DNA of 64,000 bases from Bacteroidota bacterium. Its GTDB lineage: Bacteria; Bacteroidota; Bacteroidia; Chitinophagales; Chitinophagaceae. Below, one piece after another: positions 9,652 through 17,839 of this stretch. Position 1 is the stretch's first letter. Every line of letters starts with the position of its first letter. Location: positions 1 to 64,000 of the forward strand of contig JAFDXK010000007.1 of NCBI GenBank assembly GCA_018267965.1. Reading direction: 5' to 3'. Made by a program: the position numbers and the translations under genes. The notes under the pieces are model-generated. The model did not search any database, was not told where the DNA came from, and worked only from the letters and a program-made list of their open reading frames with translations.

Positions 9652-10863
9652 ATGAACGAACGTTTTGAGATGCCGGCACGATTAAGGAATACAAGCCTCG
9701 CTTTGATAGCGGTAGGTATACTGGTGCTGATAATCGGAGGAGTAACATTATTAGGCGGAGACGAGTATGAAAAAACTCGCTTCTGGCTGGTGTTGCTGCA
9801 CAACAGTGTATTCTTTTTGCTGATAACTGCTGTTAGCGTATTTATACAGGCAGCTGCTTCATTGGCACAAGGTGGCTGGATAGTTGCCTACAAAAGAGTA
9901 CCTGAGGCAATAGGTGCTAATGTTTGGTTGTTTGGTCTGATAGCTATAGCTGTATTGTTTGGTGTGGCTTTTGGTTTTAAAATTGACGGACACAATCCTA
10001 TATATCACTGGATGACACCACATGGTGATAAAGTATTAGAAGGTAAATCTGCTTTCCTGAATCCTACAATGTTTGCTGGGTTTACTATTGTAACAATTGC
10101 ATTATGGGCTTTCTTCGGACGTAAATTCCGTGCATTATCAATAGCACAAGAATCTGCACCAAAGAACAGCACTAAAATATACTGGGCGATGGTGAAATGG
10201 TCTGGCGGTTTCTTATTAGTATACGCTTTGACTCAAATGAGTACTACGCCTTGGATGTGGTTAATGAGTATAGATGCACACTGGTATTCTACTATGTTCA
10301 GCTGGTACACTTTCGCAAGTGCGTTTGTGAGCGGTATGTCTGTAATACTGTTGTTTGTAGTATATCTGAAAAACCAAGGCAAACTGGAAATAGTAGGTAA
10401 AGAACACGTACACGACTTAGGTAAATTCATGTTCGCATTCAGCATTTTCTGGACATACGTTTGGTTTGCTCAGTATATGTTGATATGGTACAGTAACATG
10501 CCTGAAGAAACTACTTACTTTAAGATGCGTCAGCATGGCCCGTATAGCATGATATGGTATGCAGTATTCATCATCAACTTCATCATGCCGATATTGATAT
10601 TGATGGCACGCCCAAGCAAACGCAACTATTTCACGGTTTGTTTCATGGCAATGGTTATCATCTTCGGTCACTGGTTAGATTTCTATATCATCACTATGCC
10701 TGGCCCGTTGAAAGAACATTGGCACCTGAGCTGGTATGAAATGGGCATCTTTGCAGGTTTTGCAGGCTTGTTGATATTCAGCGTATCAAAAACATTGACT
10801 AAATCATCATTGGTTCCTCATAACAATCCATTGTTGAAGGAAACAATCATACACTTGAGCTAG
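9652..10863 (+). CDS. actF: Alternative complex III membrane subunit ActF
   Basis: 403 residues with about ten membrane segments, related to ActC but shorter. The N-terminus MNERFEMPARLR followed by a long hydrophobic helix is typical of ActF. The GHWLDFYIITMPGPLKEHW stretch near residues 340-358 is the conserved late loop. ActF is the second large membrane subunit of the quinol:cytochrome c oxidoreductase and a candidate proton-path subunit. It is the last act gene; coxB follows after 76 bases without a terminator, so co-transcription is likely. Confidence 0.94.
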   Translation: MNERFEMPARLRNTSLALIAVGILVLIIGGVTLLGGDEYEKTRFWLVLLHNSVFFLLITAVSVFIQAAASLAQGGWIVAYKRVPEAIGANVWLFGLIAIAVLFGVAFGFKIDGHNPIYHWMTPHGDKVLEGKSAFLNPTMFAGFTIVTIALWAFFGRKFRALSIAQESAPKNSTKIYWAMVKWSGGFLLVYALTQMSTTPWMWLMSIDAHWYSTMFSWYTFASAFVSGMSVILLFVVYLKNQGKLEIVGKEHVHDLGKFMFAFSIFWTYVWFAQYMLIWYSNMPEETTYFKMRQHGPYSMIWYAVFIINFIMPILILMARPSKRNYFTVCFMAMVIIFGHWLDFYIITMPGPLKEHWHLSWYEMGIFAGFAGLLIFSVSKTLTKSSLVPHNNPLLKETIIHLS

Positions 10864-10939
10864 TTATAAGAACGATAGATTAATAAAAGAATAGTAGAAG
10901 GAAGTAACCCAATAACTGTAATTATAAGAAACACTGACT

Positions 10940-11992
10940 ATGTCGGGACTTTTATCGATAGTATTAATAGGACTGGTATTTGTTATCATATACCAGATTG
11001 CTAAAGCAAGCGAATACTCCACGATACTGCGTGGCGAAGAAAAAATTAATGCCAGGGTCAATCGTACGATGGCCATATTGTTGGTCATTTTCTTCCTGCT
11101 TGGATTGTATGGGATATGGTTATGCCACACATCATTGATGGATAGGTTGCTGCCAGTATCGGCTTCGGAACATGGCGTGAAATACGATTCCATGTTCTTA
11201 ACTACACTTGTAGTAACAGGTATCGTATTCTTCCTGACACAAACTGTGCTTTTCTGGTTTGCGTATAAGTATCAGTCTACTGAAAAACGTACTGCATTCT
11301 TCTACCCGCACAACAACAAACTGGAACTTATCTGGACAACTATACCAGCTATTGCAATGGCTGCATTGGTGGCTATCGGTTTGCGCAACTGGTCTTTAAT
11401 GACAGATGCCGCACCTAAAGATGCGATGATAGTAGAAGTTGTTGGTAAACAATTCAACTGGCTTATCCGTTACCCGGGGAAAGATGGTGTTTTAGGTAAA
11501 AGAGATTTCCGTAAAATCAATGACGCTAATAACGTTTTAGGTTTGGATTGGAATGATAAAGACAACATGGATGATATCATTGCACAGAATGGTGAGTTGC
11601 ACCTGGTTGTAAACAAACCAGTGAGCCTGATCATCGGTTCTCGCGATGTGATACATGACGTAGGTTTGGCTCACTTCCGTATGAAAATGGATGCTGTACC
11701 TGGTATCATTACTACTATGTGGTTTAAACCAACTATTACCACAGAGGAAATGAAAAAAATTACAGGCAACAAAGATTTCGTTTATGAAATCTCTTGCGAC
11801 CAGATGTGTGGTAAAGGCCACTATTCTATGAGGGGTACTGTAATTGTAGAAACGCAGGCTGAATACGATGCATGGATGGCTAAACAACAAAGCTATTATG
11901 CATTGAATAATGCGCCAGCTGCTGCACCAGCAAGTGGTGAAGCACAACCTGAAGTAAAAACTGATAGTGTTAAAGCAATAACAATGAAGTAA
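10940..11992 (+). CDS. coxB: Cytochrome c oxidase subunit II
   Basis: 350 residues. Three hydrophobic segments near residues 5-20, 37-58 and 90-112 precede a further one around 130-147, so there is more membrane anchoring than in the simplest subunit II. The CuA site is complete: a His in the DVIHDVGLAHF region and the motif CDQMCGKGHYSM (C-x3-C-x3-H-x2-M) near residue 290. No cytochrome c domain is fused to the C-terminus, so this is aa3-type rather than caa3-type; electrons must come from ActE or a soluble cytochrome. The C-terminus is an Ala/Pro-rich tail. It lies directly after actF and before coxA. Confidence 0.95.
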   Translation: MSGLLSIVLIGLVFVIIYQIAKASEYSTILRGEEKINARVNRTMAILLVIFFLLGLYGIWLCHTSLMDRLLPVSASEHGVKYDSMFLTTLVVTGIVFFLTQTVLFWFAYKYQSTEKRTAFFYPHNNKLELIWTTIPAIAMAALVAIGLRNWSLMTDAAPKDAMIVEVVGKQFNWLIRYPGKDGVLGKRDFRKINDANNVLGLDWNDKDNMDDIIAQNGELHLVVNKPVSLIIGSRDVIHDVGLAHFRMKMDAVPGIITTMWFKPTITTEEMKKITGNKDFVYEISCDQMCGKGHYSMRGTVIVETQAEYDAWMAKQQSYYALNNAPAAAPASGEAQPEVKTDSVKAITMK

Positions 11993-12033
11993 TCGTTTCG
12001 GTTGCTACCGGAATAAAAAATTAAGTGCAAACA

Positions 12034-13848
12034 ATGAGCGACGTTATCATACAAGGAGCATCAGCGCATACACACGAAGCGCATACTGAACATCATGGTC
12101 ATGAGCATCATGAGCAACATTTCATAACGAAGTACATTTTCAGTCAAGACCACAAAGTAATCGGAAGGCAGTTTTTGGTTACCGGTATCATATGGGCTAT
12201 TATAGGCGCATTGATGTCTGTATTCTTCCGCTTGCAATTAGGTTTCCCTAACGAAACGTTCCCTATAATGGAAAAATTCTTAGGAGAATGGGCTAAAGGT
12301 GGTAAACTGAGTCCTGAGTTCTATTATGCATTGGTTACCATGCACGGTACCATCCTTGTGTTCTTTGTATTGACAGCAGGTTTGAGTGGTACTTTTGCTA
12401 ATATCCTTATTCCTTTGCAGGTAGGCGCACGTGATATGGCATCTCCTTTCATGAACATGCTTTCTTACTGGTTCTTCTTTATATCAAGTGTATTCATGTT
12501 CGTATCCCTGTTCATTCAAACAGGGCCTGCATCAGGTGGTTGGACAACATATCCGCCGTTGAGTGCATTGAAAGAAGCATCTATGGGTTCAGGCTTAGGT
12601 ATGGACCTTTGGTTGATAAGCATGGCATTATTCGTTGTGTCATCATTATTAGGTGGTCTTAACTATATCGTTACGATATTGAACATGCGTACGAAAGGTA
12701 TGACCATGACGCGTATGCCACTTACAATTTGGGCGTTGTTGTTCACTGCTGTGCTTGGTGTATTATCATTCCCTGTATTATTCTCAGGTTTTGTATTGCT
12801 GATATTTGACCGCAACTTCGGTACCAGCTTCTACCTTTCTGAAATATTTATCGGCGGTAAAGCATTGCCTCACATCGGTGGTTCTGCAATCTTATACCAA
12901 CACTTATTCTGGTTCCTTGGCCACCCAGAGGTATACATCATCATGTTGCCGGGTATGGGTATGGCTTCAGAAGTATTATCAAACCACAGCCGTAAACCGA
13001 TTTTTGGTTATACTGCGATGATCATATCTCTGATTGGTATTACAGTCTTAGCGTTCCTGGTATGGGCGCACCACATGTTCGTAACAGGTATGAGTCCGTT
13101 CCTCGGTTCGATATTCGTTTTACTGACATTGTTGATCGCTGTACCATCAGCTGTAAAAGTATTTAACTGGCTTACTACCATGTGGAAAGGAAATATCCGT
13201 TTCACAGTGCCTATGATGTTTGCAATGGGCTTCGTTTCATTGTTCATCTCTGGTGGTTTGACCGGTCTGTTCCTTGGTAACTCAGCATTAGATATTCACC
13301 TGCACGATACATATTTCGTAGTTGCTCACTTCCACATAGTAATGGGTGTGTCTGCGTTCTTCGGTATGTTCGCGGGTATTTATCACTGGTTCCCTAAGAT
13401 GTTTGGTAGGTTCATGAATAACACATTAGGTTACATCCACTTCTTCATCACATTCGCCGGCGCTTATTTGATATTCTGGCCTATGCATTATGAAGGTATC
13501 GCGGGTATGCCACGTCGTTATTATGATTACAGCGCATGGGAATCTTTCAAACATTTCGAAAGCCTGAATTCATTCATCAGTATCGCTGCTATCATGGTGT
13601 TCTTCGGTCAGTTGATATTTGTTGTTAACTTCTTCGCCAGCATTTGGCGCGGACGTAAATTGACTGTTCAAAATCCATGGGGTTCTCCTACACTGGAATG
13701 GACTACTCCGATTAAGGCAGGACACGGTAACTGGGAAGGTGATATTCCTGAGGTTTATCGTTGGCCATATGATTACAAAGATGATGGTAATGGTAATGAC
13801 TTCATCCCTCAGACAACTCCATTAAAACCGGGAGAAGAAGCACACTAA
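12034..13848 (+). CDS. coxA: Cytochrome c oxidase subunit I
   Basis: 604 residues from the ATG at 12034; a GTG at 12025 would add three residues. About twelve membrane helices follow a His-rich N-terminus (HTHEAHTEHHGHEHHEQH, residues about 12-29). Family hallmarks are present: a haem a ligand in TMHGT, the CuB/cross-linked Tyr motif GHPEVYI, the HH pair in WAHHMF, and the two haem ligands in VVAHFHIVMG. It reduces oxygen to water and pumps protons. Subunits III and IV are not in the window. A perfect palindromic terminator follows at 13871. Confidence 0.96.
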   Translation: MSDVIIQGASAHTHEAHTEHHGHEHHEQHFITKYIFSQDHKVIGRQFLVTGIIWAIIGALMSVFFRLQLGFPNETFPIMEKFLGEWAKGGKLSPEFYYALVTMHGTILVFFVLTAGLSGTFANILIPLQVGARDMASPFMNMLSYWFFFISSVFMFVSLFIQTGPASGGWTTYPPLSALKEASMGSGLGMDLWLISMALFVVSSLLGGLNYIVTILNMRTKGMTMTRMPLTIWALLFTAVLGVLSFPVLFSGFVLLIFDRNFGTSFYLSEIFIGGKALPHIGGSAILYQHLFWFLGHPEVYIIMLPGMGMASEVLSNHSRKPIFGYTAMIISLIGITVLAFLVWAHHMFVTGMSPFLGSIFVLLTLLIAVPSAVKVFNWLTTMWKGNIRFTVPMMFAMGFVSLFISGGLTGLFLGNSALDIHLHDTYFVVAHFHIVMGVSAFFGMFAGIYHWFPKMFGRFMNNTLGYIHFFITFAGAYLIFWPMHYEGIAGMPRRYYDYSAWESFKHFESLNSFISIAAIMVFFGQLIFVVNFFASIWRGRKLTVQNPWGSPTLEWTTPIKAGHGNWEGDIPEVYRWPYDYKDDGNGNDFIPQTTPLKPGEEAH

Positions 13849-13870
13849 ACAATAAACTGATTTTATACCA

Positions 13871-13905
13871 AGAGGTTCTGATATATCAGAACCTCTTTTC
13901 TTTTT
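13871..13905 (+). terminator. Strong terminator of the act-cox operon
   Basis: A perfect 26-base palindrome (13871-13896) with arms AGAGGTTCTGATA/TATCAGAACCTCT is followed by a T-rich run. It lies 22 bases after the coxA stop codon and fits a factor-independent terminator. Confidence 0.85.
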
Positions 13906-13918
13906 GTACTTTTCTATA

Positions 13919-14341
13919 ATGAAAAAGGCTCTTTTACTCGTTTTGCTTTATAACGCAGTGCATACCTATGCACAAAATGCTGATGCTGCTATCAGGAATG
14001 TATTGGAGCAACAAAGACTAGCATGGAATAACGGTGATATAGAAGATTATATGAAGAAAGGCTATTGGCAGAGCGATAGCCTGGTGTTTGTAGGCAAATC
14101 AGGAGCAACTTATGGTTATACAGCTACATTAGAACGCTACAAGAAATCGTACTCTGATGCGGCGAAAATGGGAACTCTCTTGTTTGATATTATCCAGGTA
14201 AGGAGATTAGATGATACCCACTATTTCGTACTGGGTAAATGGCACCTTAAGAGAACTGCAGGAGATTTAGATGGAAGCTTCACCTTGCTTTTCAAGAAAA
14301 TAAATAGACGCTGGGTAATTATAGCTGACCACAGTTCATAG
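13919..14341 (+). CDS. Secreted NTF2/SnoaL-like protein (DUF4440 type)
   Basis: The ATG at 13919 gives 140 residues with a signal peptide ending near TYAQN (about residues 1-19). The rest has the alpha-helix plus curved sheet pattern of small NTF2-like proteins: IRNVLEQQRLAWNNGDIEDYM at the start, LDDTHYFVLGKWHLKR in the middle and FTLLFKKINRRWVIIADHSS at the end, which is characteristic of DUF4440. Members are periplasmic or secreted and mostly of unknown function; some bind small ligands or are ketosteroid-isomerase-like. It begins just after the cox terminator and is followed nine bases later by another exported protein. Confidence 0.75.
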   Translation: MKKALLLVLLYNAVHTYAQNADAAIRNVLEQQRLAWNNGDIEDYMKKGYWQSDSLVFVGKSGATYGYTATLERYKKSYSDAAKMGTLLFDIIQVRRLDDTHYFVLGKWHLKRTAGDLDGSFTLLFKKINRRWVIIADHSS

Positions 14342-14349
14342 TATAGCAG

Positions 14350-14988
14350 ATGAAAAAATCCCTTTTCATATTAATGTCTACTGTAATGGCTTCCGAAGCT
14401 AATGCACAATACTATACAATGCCTGAAATGGACAGCATTGCCTTGCGGTTACCCAATGATATTACAGTATATACTCCTGCGGGATGCAATAAAACAGATG
14501 TAAAACTTCTGATAGGAGGTATTGAACAAACGGCATTACAAGATGATGATAATAATTATACCACATCGCGTTATACTATAGTTGTCGATACCGCAGGAGC
14601 ATATGAAATGCTTATAAAATGCAGAGATAAAATAATTCTGAGGAAACGCATATACACCAAAAATATTCCTATTCCTAAAGTGAATTTTGCCGGCAAGTAT
14701 AATGGCAAGTTGCCATCGTCTGTTGTTAGTAAACAAATAGGCTTGTATTGTGATACTACGAACAGTTATTTGGGTTATAAGGTTAGTAGTTTTACGCTTA
14801 TTAAGATTGATAATGACAGTAAAAAAACTATAGTTTTTAATGAGGGGGATATGTTTAATGAAAAAGCGCTGAATGCCGTAAATACTGCCGTAAGGGGGGA
14901 TTTGTTTTTCCTGAGGAAAATAATGGTGTCTTGTGATGCAGATAAAACACCCAGACAGACAAATGATATTTCAATTGCTGTAGAATAA
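14350..14988 (+). CDS. Exported protein with GldM C-terminal-like domain
   Basis: 212 residues with a signal peptide (cut near EANAQ, residue 20). The N-terminal half (about 25-105) looks like an all-beta domain. The second half, from about KNIPIPKVNFAGKYNG to the end, follows the pattern of the last domain of gliding/T9SS protein GldM: an IPxP motif, GKxNG, the YKVSSFTL strand, and a final FFLRKIMVSCDADKTPR then ISIAVE. Full GldM has an inner-membrane helix and four domains, so this is a stand-alone cousin. It could interact with T9SS parts such as GldK/GldN, but this is inference. Confidence 0.6.
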   Translation: MKKSLFILMSTVMASEANAQYYTMPEMDSIALRLPNDITVYTPAGCNKTDVKLLIGGIEQTALQDDDNNYTTSRYTIVVDTAGAYEMLIKCRDKIILRKRIYTKNIPIPKVNFAGKYNGKLPSSVVSKQIGLYCDTTNSYLGYKVSSFTLIKIDNDSKKTIVFNEGDMFNEKALNAVNTAVRGDLFFLRKIMVSCDADKTPRQTNDISIAVE

Positions 14989-14990
14989 AA

Positions 14991-15014
14991 AAGCCACCCT
15001 GTTAAGGTGGCTTA
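14991..15014. terminator. Bidirectional terminator
   Basis: Arms AAGCCACC/GGTGGCTT around a seven-base loop lie between two convergent genes. A-rich sequence on the left serves as the U-run for the minus-strand tig transcript, so the hairpin mainly serves tig and may also stop the plus-strand transcript. Confidence 0.7.
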
Positions 15015-15033
15015 AGTATAATGATATTTACTA

Positions 15034-16413
15034 TTAATGATGGTGGTGATGTGCTGCATGAGCATCAGGCAGTTTGTAGAATTCTTCTTCACTCACTTCT
15101 TTTTCTTCAACGTTGAATTGTGTTTCGAGGAAAGTGAATAGTTTTTCGAACAATAAACGACGATAAGTTTCATCCATTGTTTTATTGTCTTTCAGCATTT
15201 TTTGCAGATAACCATCCATCCAAGGAGCATCATCAGCATTAGTCATACCAAAGTATCCCAACACCTGTGCCTTGATGTGTTCTTTTACTTCTTCAAGGCT
15301 AACACTGATTTTATTTTCTTCAATGAGCTTGTCAGAAATTAAAGTCCAACGTAATTGGTGGTCGAAGCCTGAGAATTCATGTTCTACTTCCTGTGCACTC
15401 TTTGGTTTTTCACCACCTTCACGCATCCAGCGTTTCAGGAAGTCAACAGGCAATTGGAAAGTAGTTTGGTGTACCAATAATTCATAAATCTCGTTGTGCA
15501 ACCTTTCACCACTGATGCGATTATATTCTTTTGATAACTCTGTGCCGATACGAGTTTTGAAATCAGCAGCATCTTTTATTTCATCATTAGGAAATACCTG
15601 GGCAAACAATTCAGCATCCAATTCGCGAGGAATCAATTTAGCTACGCGAGTAAGAGTGAATTTGTAATAATTGTTTGCAGCTTCAACCCCTTGTTTCAGT
15701 GGGTCTTTCATAAAGCCAGCAAGTTCTTCTTGCGTACAAACATCGGCAGGGCGAATTACGAATGTTTCTTCGTTCTTTTTGCCCATCAGCATTTCCTGCA
15801 GTTTTGCCGGTAGCTTTTCGAGCAATACAGTATCTTCTACCATTTGTGATTCAGGTAATACATTACCATCAGCATCACACAATTCATATTTAGAATAGAT
15901 GATGTCTTCTTTGCTCACAACTGCTTCCTGAGTTTCAGCTTTACCGTAGCGGCGTTTAATGCGTTCAATCTCATCTTCCAGCATTTTATCGCTGATAGCT
16001 ACTTTGTATTTATCGAGTTTGGTTTTGTTTTTAAGAGGTGTTATTTCAAACTCAGGTTTCAAACCTATTTCAAAAGCAAAATCAACCTCAGCAGGATTGT
16101 TCATATCCATCTGCACAGGAGCCTCATTTGGCAATACCATTGGTTGTGCAAATATTGCTACAGATTCATTTTTCAGGTATTCTTCCAGTTTAGTACCTGC
16201 AGTGCGCAGCACTTCATCACTGAATATAGATTGTCCATACATTTTGCGAACCATGCCTGCAGGCACATTGCCTTTACGGAAGCCCGGTACGTTTACAGAC
16301 TTAGCATAATGTTTAAGAGATTTTTCGAAAGAAGGCAGATAGTCTTCTTTAGTCAATTTTACGGTTATCTTGTCATGCAGTGTACCAATGGGTTGCCTCG
16401 TTACCGTAGCCAT
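15034..16413 (-). CDS. tig: Trigger factor
   Basis: 459 residues. Trigger factor binds ribosomes at the exit tunnel and shields nascent chains. The N-terminal ribosome-binding loop is visible as GFRKGNVPAGMVRKMYG (about residues 41-57). The middle part (about 150-250) is a diverged FKBP-type domain with short insertions, and the C-terminal helical arms follow (about 260-440). The protein ends in DAHAAHHHHH, a natural His-rich tail that could bind metal. The gene is transcribed away from tRNA-Leu and ends at a shared terminator. Confidence 0.93.
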   Translation of the reverse strand: MATVTRQPIGTLHDKITVKLTKEDYLPSFEKSLKHYAKSVNVPGFRKGNVPAGMVRKMYGQSIFSDEVLRTAGTKLEEYLKNESVAIFAQPMVLPNEAPVQMDMNNPAEVDFAFEIGLKPEFEITPLKNKTKLDKYKVAISDKMLEDEIERIKRRYGKAETQEAVVSKEDIIYSKYELCDADGNVLPESQMVEDTVLLEKLPAKLQEMLMGKKNEETFVIRPADVCTQEELAGFMKDPLKQGVEAANNYYKFTLTRVAKLIPRELDAELFAQVFPNDEIKDAADFKTRIGTELSKEYNRISGERLHNEIYELLVHQTTFQLPVDFLKRWMREGGEKPKSAQEVEHEFSGFDHQLRWTLISDKLIEENKISVSLEEVKEHIKAQVLGYFGMTNADDAPWMDGYLQKMLKDNKTMDETYRRLLFEKLFTFLETQFNVEEKEVSEEEFYKLPDAHAAHHHHH

Positions 16414-16436
16414 TTCTTATTAAGATTTTAGTTTAA

Positions 16437-16460
16437 AAAAAGCCGATATGTCTATCGGCT
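16437..16460 (-). terminator. Terminator of tRNA-Leu
   Basis: Arms AGCCGATA/TATCGGCT with a TGTC loop, followed on the minus strand by a run of T. It lies 16 bases after the tRNA 3' end and 23 bases before the tig start codon. Confidence 0.75.
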
Positions 16461-16475
16461 ATACTTTTTTGTTAG

Positions 16476-16557
16476 TGCGGGTGGAGGGACTCGAACCCCC
16501 AAGCCTCGCGGCACTAGATCCTAAGTCTAGCGTGTCTGCCAATTTCACCACACCCGC
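16476..16557 (-). tRNA. tRNA-Leu (anticodon TAG)
   Basis: Read on the minus strand, the acceptor arms GCGGGTG/CACCCGC pair fully. The D-arm has GTGAAATTGGCAGACAC, the anticodon loop ACTTAGGAT lies within a TAGA/TCTA-type stem, a long variable arm (TGCCGCGAGGCTT) marks class II leucine tRNA, and the T-arm is GGGGTTCGAGTCCCT. The discriminator is A and the CCA end is not encoded. It decodes CUA and, with wobble, other CUN codons. Confidence 0.95.
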
Positions 16558-16567
16558 AAAAGGACGG

Positions 16568-16575
16568 CAAAGGTA
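16568..16575 (-). promoter_or_regulatory. -7 element of the tRNA-Leu promoter
   Basis: On the minus strand the sequence reads TACCTTTG, a perfect match to the Bacteroidota -7 consensus TAnnTTTG, 11 bases before the tRNA 5' end. No clear -33 TTTG is seen at the ideal distance. Confidence 0.65.
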
Positions 16576-16735
16576 TGGATTTTAATTCAGAAACAGGGCT
16601 TGATATCAGCTTTTTTCCATCGCAAATCATTCATATTAAATAGAATCTGCATTGTCATGTAATTACCATATCTGAGCGAAACGGCGCAAACGGTATTAAT
16701 TGTCATTATTTTTATATCAACAAAAGCAGACGACT

Positions 16736-17446
16736 ATGAACACCAAAGAAAAAAAAGCGTCATTACTCGTTGTAGAAGACGAGGAAAGCCTCAGGGAGGC
16801 TCTGAAACTAAACCTTGAACTGGAAGGTTATGAAGTTACTACTGCCGATAATGGCCCATCGGTAATCAAAATGGTTAAAAACGAGCATTTTGACCTGATT
16901 ATCCTTGATATTATGCTTCCTGATATGGATGGTATTACGGTTTGTGAAACTATAAGGGTACAGCATAACGATGTGCCTATCATGTTCTTATCAGCACGTA
17001 ACAGTGGTGCCGACAGGGTAGAGGGCCTTAAAAAAGGTGGGGATGACTACCTGACCAAGCCTTTTAATCTGGAAGAGCTGTTGCTGAGAGTGGATAAGCT
17101 GATCGCTAAGGATAAAAAAATCAAGACACCACAGGCTGTTGCAGATACATATGAATTTGATGGATGTAATGTGGATTTTGCGGCTCATGAGTGCAGGGAT
17201 ATCAAAGGTCACAGCCAGGAATTGAGTAAAAAAGAGGCAGCATTATTGAAATTGTTAATAGAGCATGAAGGTCAGGTAGTGTCTCGCGAACACATATTAC
17301 AGGTAGTATGGGGTTATAATGTTTACCCCACAACACGTACCATAGACAATTTTATACTCAATTTCAGGAAGTATTTTGAAAAAGATAGCAGGAATCCGAG
17401 GCATTTTCATTCTGTGAGGGGTATCGGATATAAGTTTACCGCATAA
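16736..17446 (+). CDS. OmpR/PhoB-family response regulator
   Basis: The ATG at 16736 gives 236 residues. The N-terminal receiver domain has the acidic pocket VVEDEE, the phosphoacceptor Asp in LIILDIMLPDMDG (near residue 57) and the Lys of YLTKPF. The C-terminal winged-helix domain (about 140-236) ends with the family motif RTIDNFILNFRKYFE then HFHSVRGIGYKF. It is a DNA-binding transcription factor controlled by phosphorylation. No histidine kinase is adjacent, so the partner is encoded elsewhere. Confidence 0.93.
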   Translation: MNTKEKKASLLVVEDEESLREALKLNLELEGYEVTTADNGPSVIKMVKNEHFDLIILDIMLPDMDGITVCETIRVQHNDVPIMFLSARNSGADRVEGLKKGGDDYLTKPFNLEELLLRVDKLIAKDKKIKTPQAVADTYEFDGCNVDFAAHECRDIKGHSQELSKKEAALLKLLIEHEGQVVSREHILQVVWGYNVYPTTRTIDNFILNFRKYFEKDSRNPRHFHSVRGIGYKFTA

Positions 17447-17476
17447 TTGCAGCTTTAAAAGTTTTTAGTATTTTCA
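17447..17476 (+). promoter_or_regulatory. Putative promoter of the small lipoprotein gene
   Basis: TTG at 17447-17449 and TATTTTCA at 17469-17476 are separated by 19 bases, close to the Bacteroidota promoter pattern. The start codon is 30 bases downstream. Confidence 0.5.
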
Positions 17477-17506
17477 TAGCTGAATTCGTATCAAAAGAAA
17501 GACATC

Positions 17507-17824
17507 ATGCGTAAATATGTATTTGGCGCTTTCGTAGCATTATCTGTATTAGCAGTAGCATGTAAGAAAGATAAAAATATGATTAAAGCTACAGTAGTAG
17601 ATAGCGGTGACATTGCAAAAGGCGGTTGCGGTTATTTATTACAAATAGAATCTGACGGTGAATTGGTAAGACCAAGATACTTACCTACAGCCTACCAACA
17701 CCCGGGAGAAAAAGTAAAGGTGAAAATGAACCGTGATGACGAAGGTGATATTTGTACCACCTACCCGACAAAGAAATTTATCGAAATAGTAGACGTTACT
17801 GATATTAAGCAAGACCTGGATTAG
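17507..17824 (+). CDS. Small lipoprotein of unknown function
   Basis: 105 residues. A short signal peptide ends in the lipobox LAVAC (Cys near residue 19), followed by KKDKN, so the mature protein is probably membrane-anchored. The mature part has a CGYLLQIESDG segment and a KVKVKMN strand, suggesting a small beta-barrel-like domain. No family was recognised with confidence. The stop codon lies in the loop of the terminator that follows. Confidence 0.8.
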   Translation: MRKYVFGAFVALSVLAVACKKDKNMIKATVVDSGDIAKGGCGYLLQIESDGELVRPRYLPTAYQHPGEKVKVKMNRDDEGDICTTYPTKKFIEIVDVTDIKQDLD

Positions 17825-17839
17825 TCCGGGTCTTTTTAT
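17811..17839. terminator. Bidirectional terminator overlapping a stop codon
   Basis: Arms AAGACCTGGA/TCCGGGTCTT (one G-T pair) enclose TTAG, which contains the TAG stop of the lipoprotein gene. A T-run follows on the plus strand. The convergent minus-strand gene ends at 17836. Confidence 0.75.
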
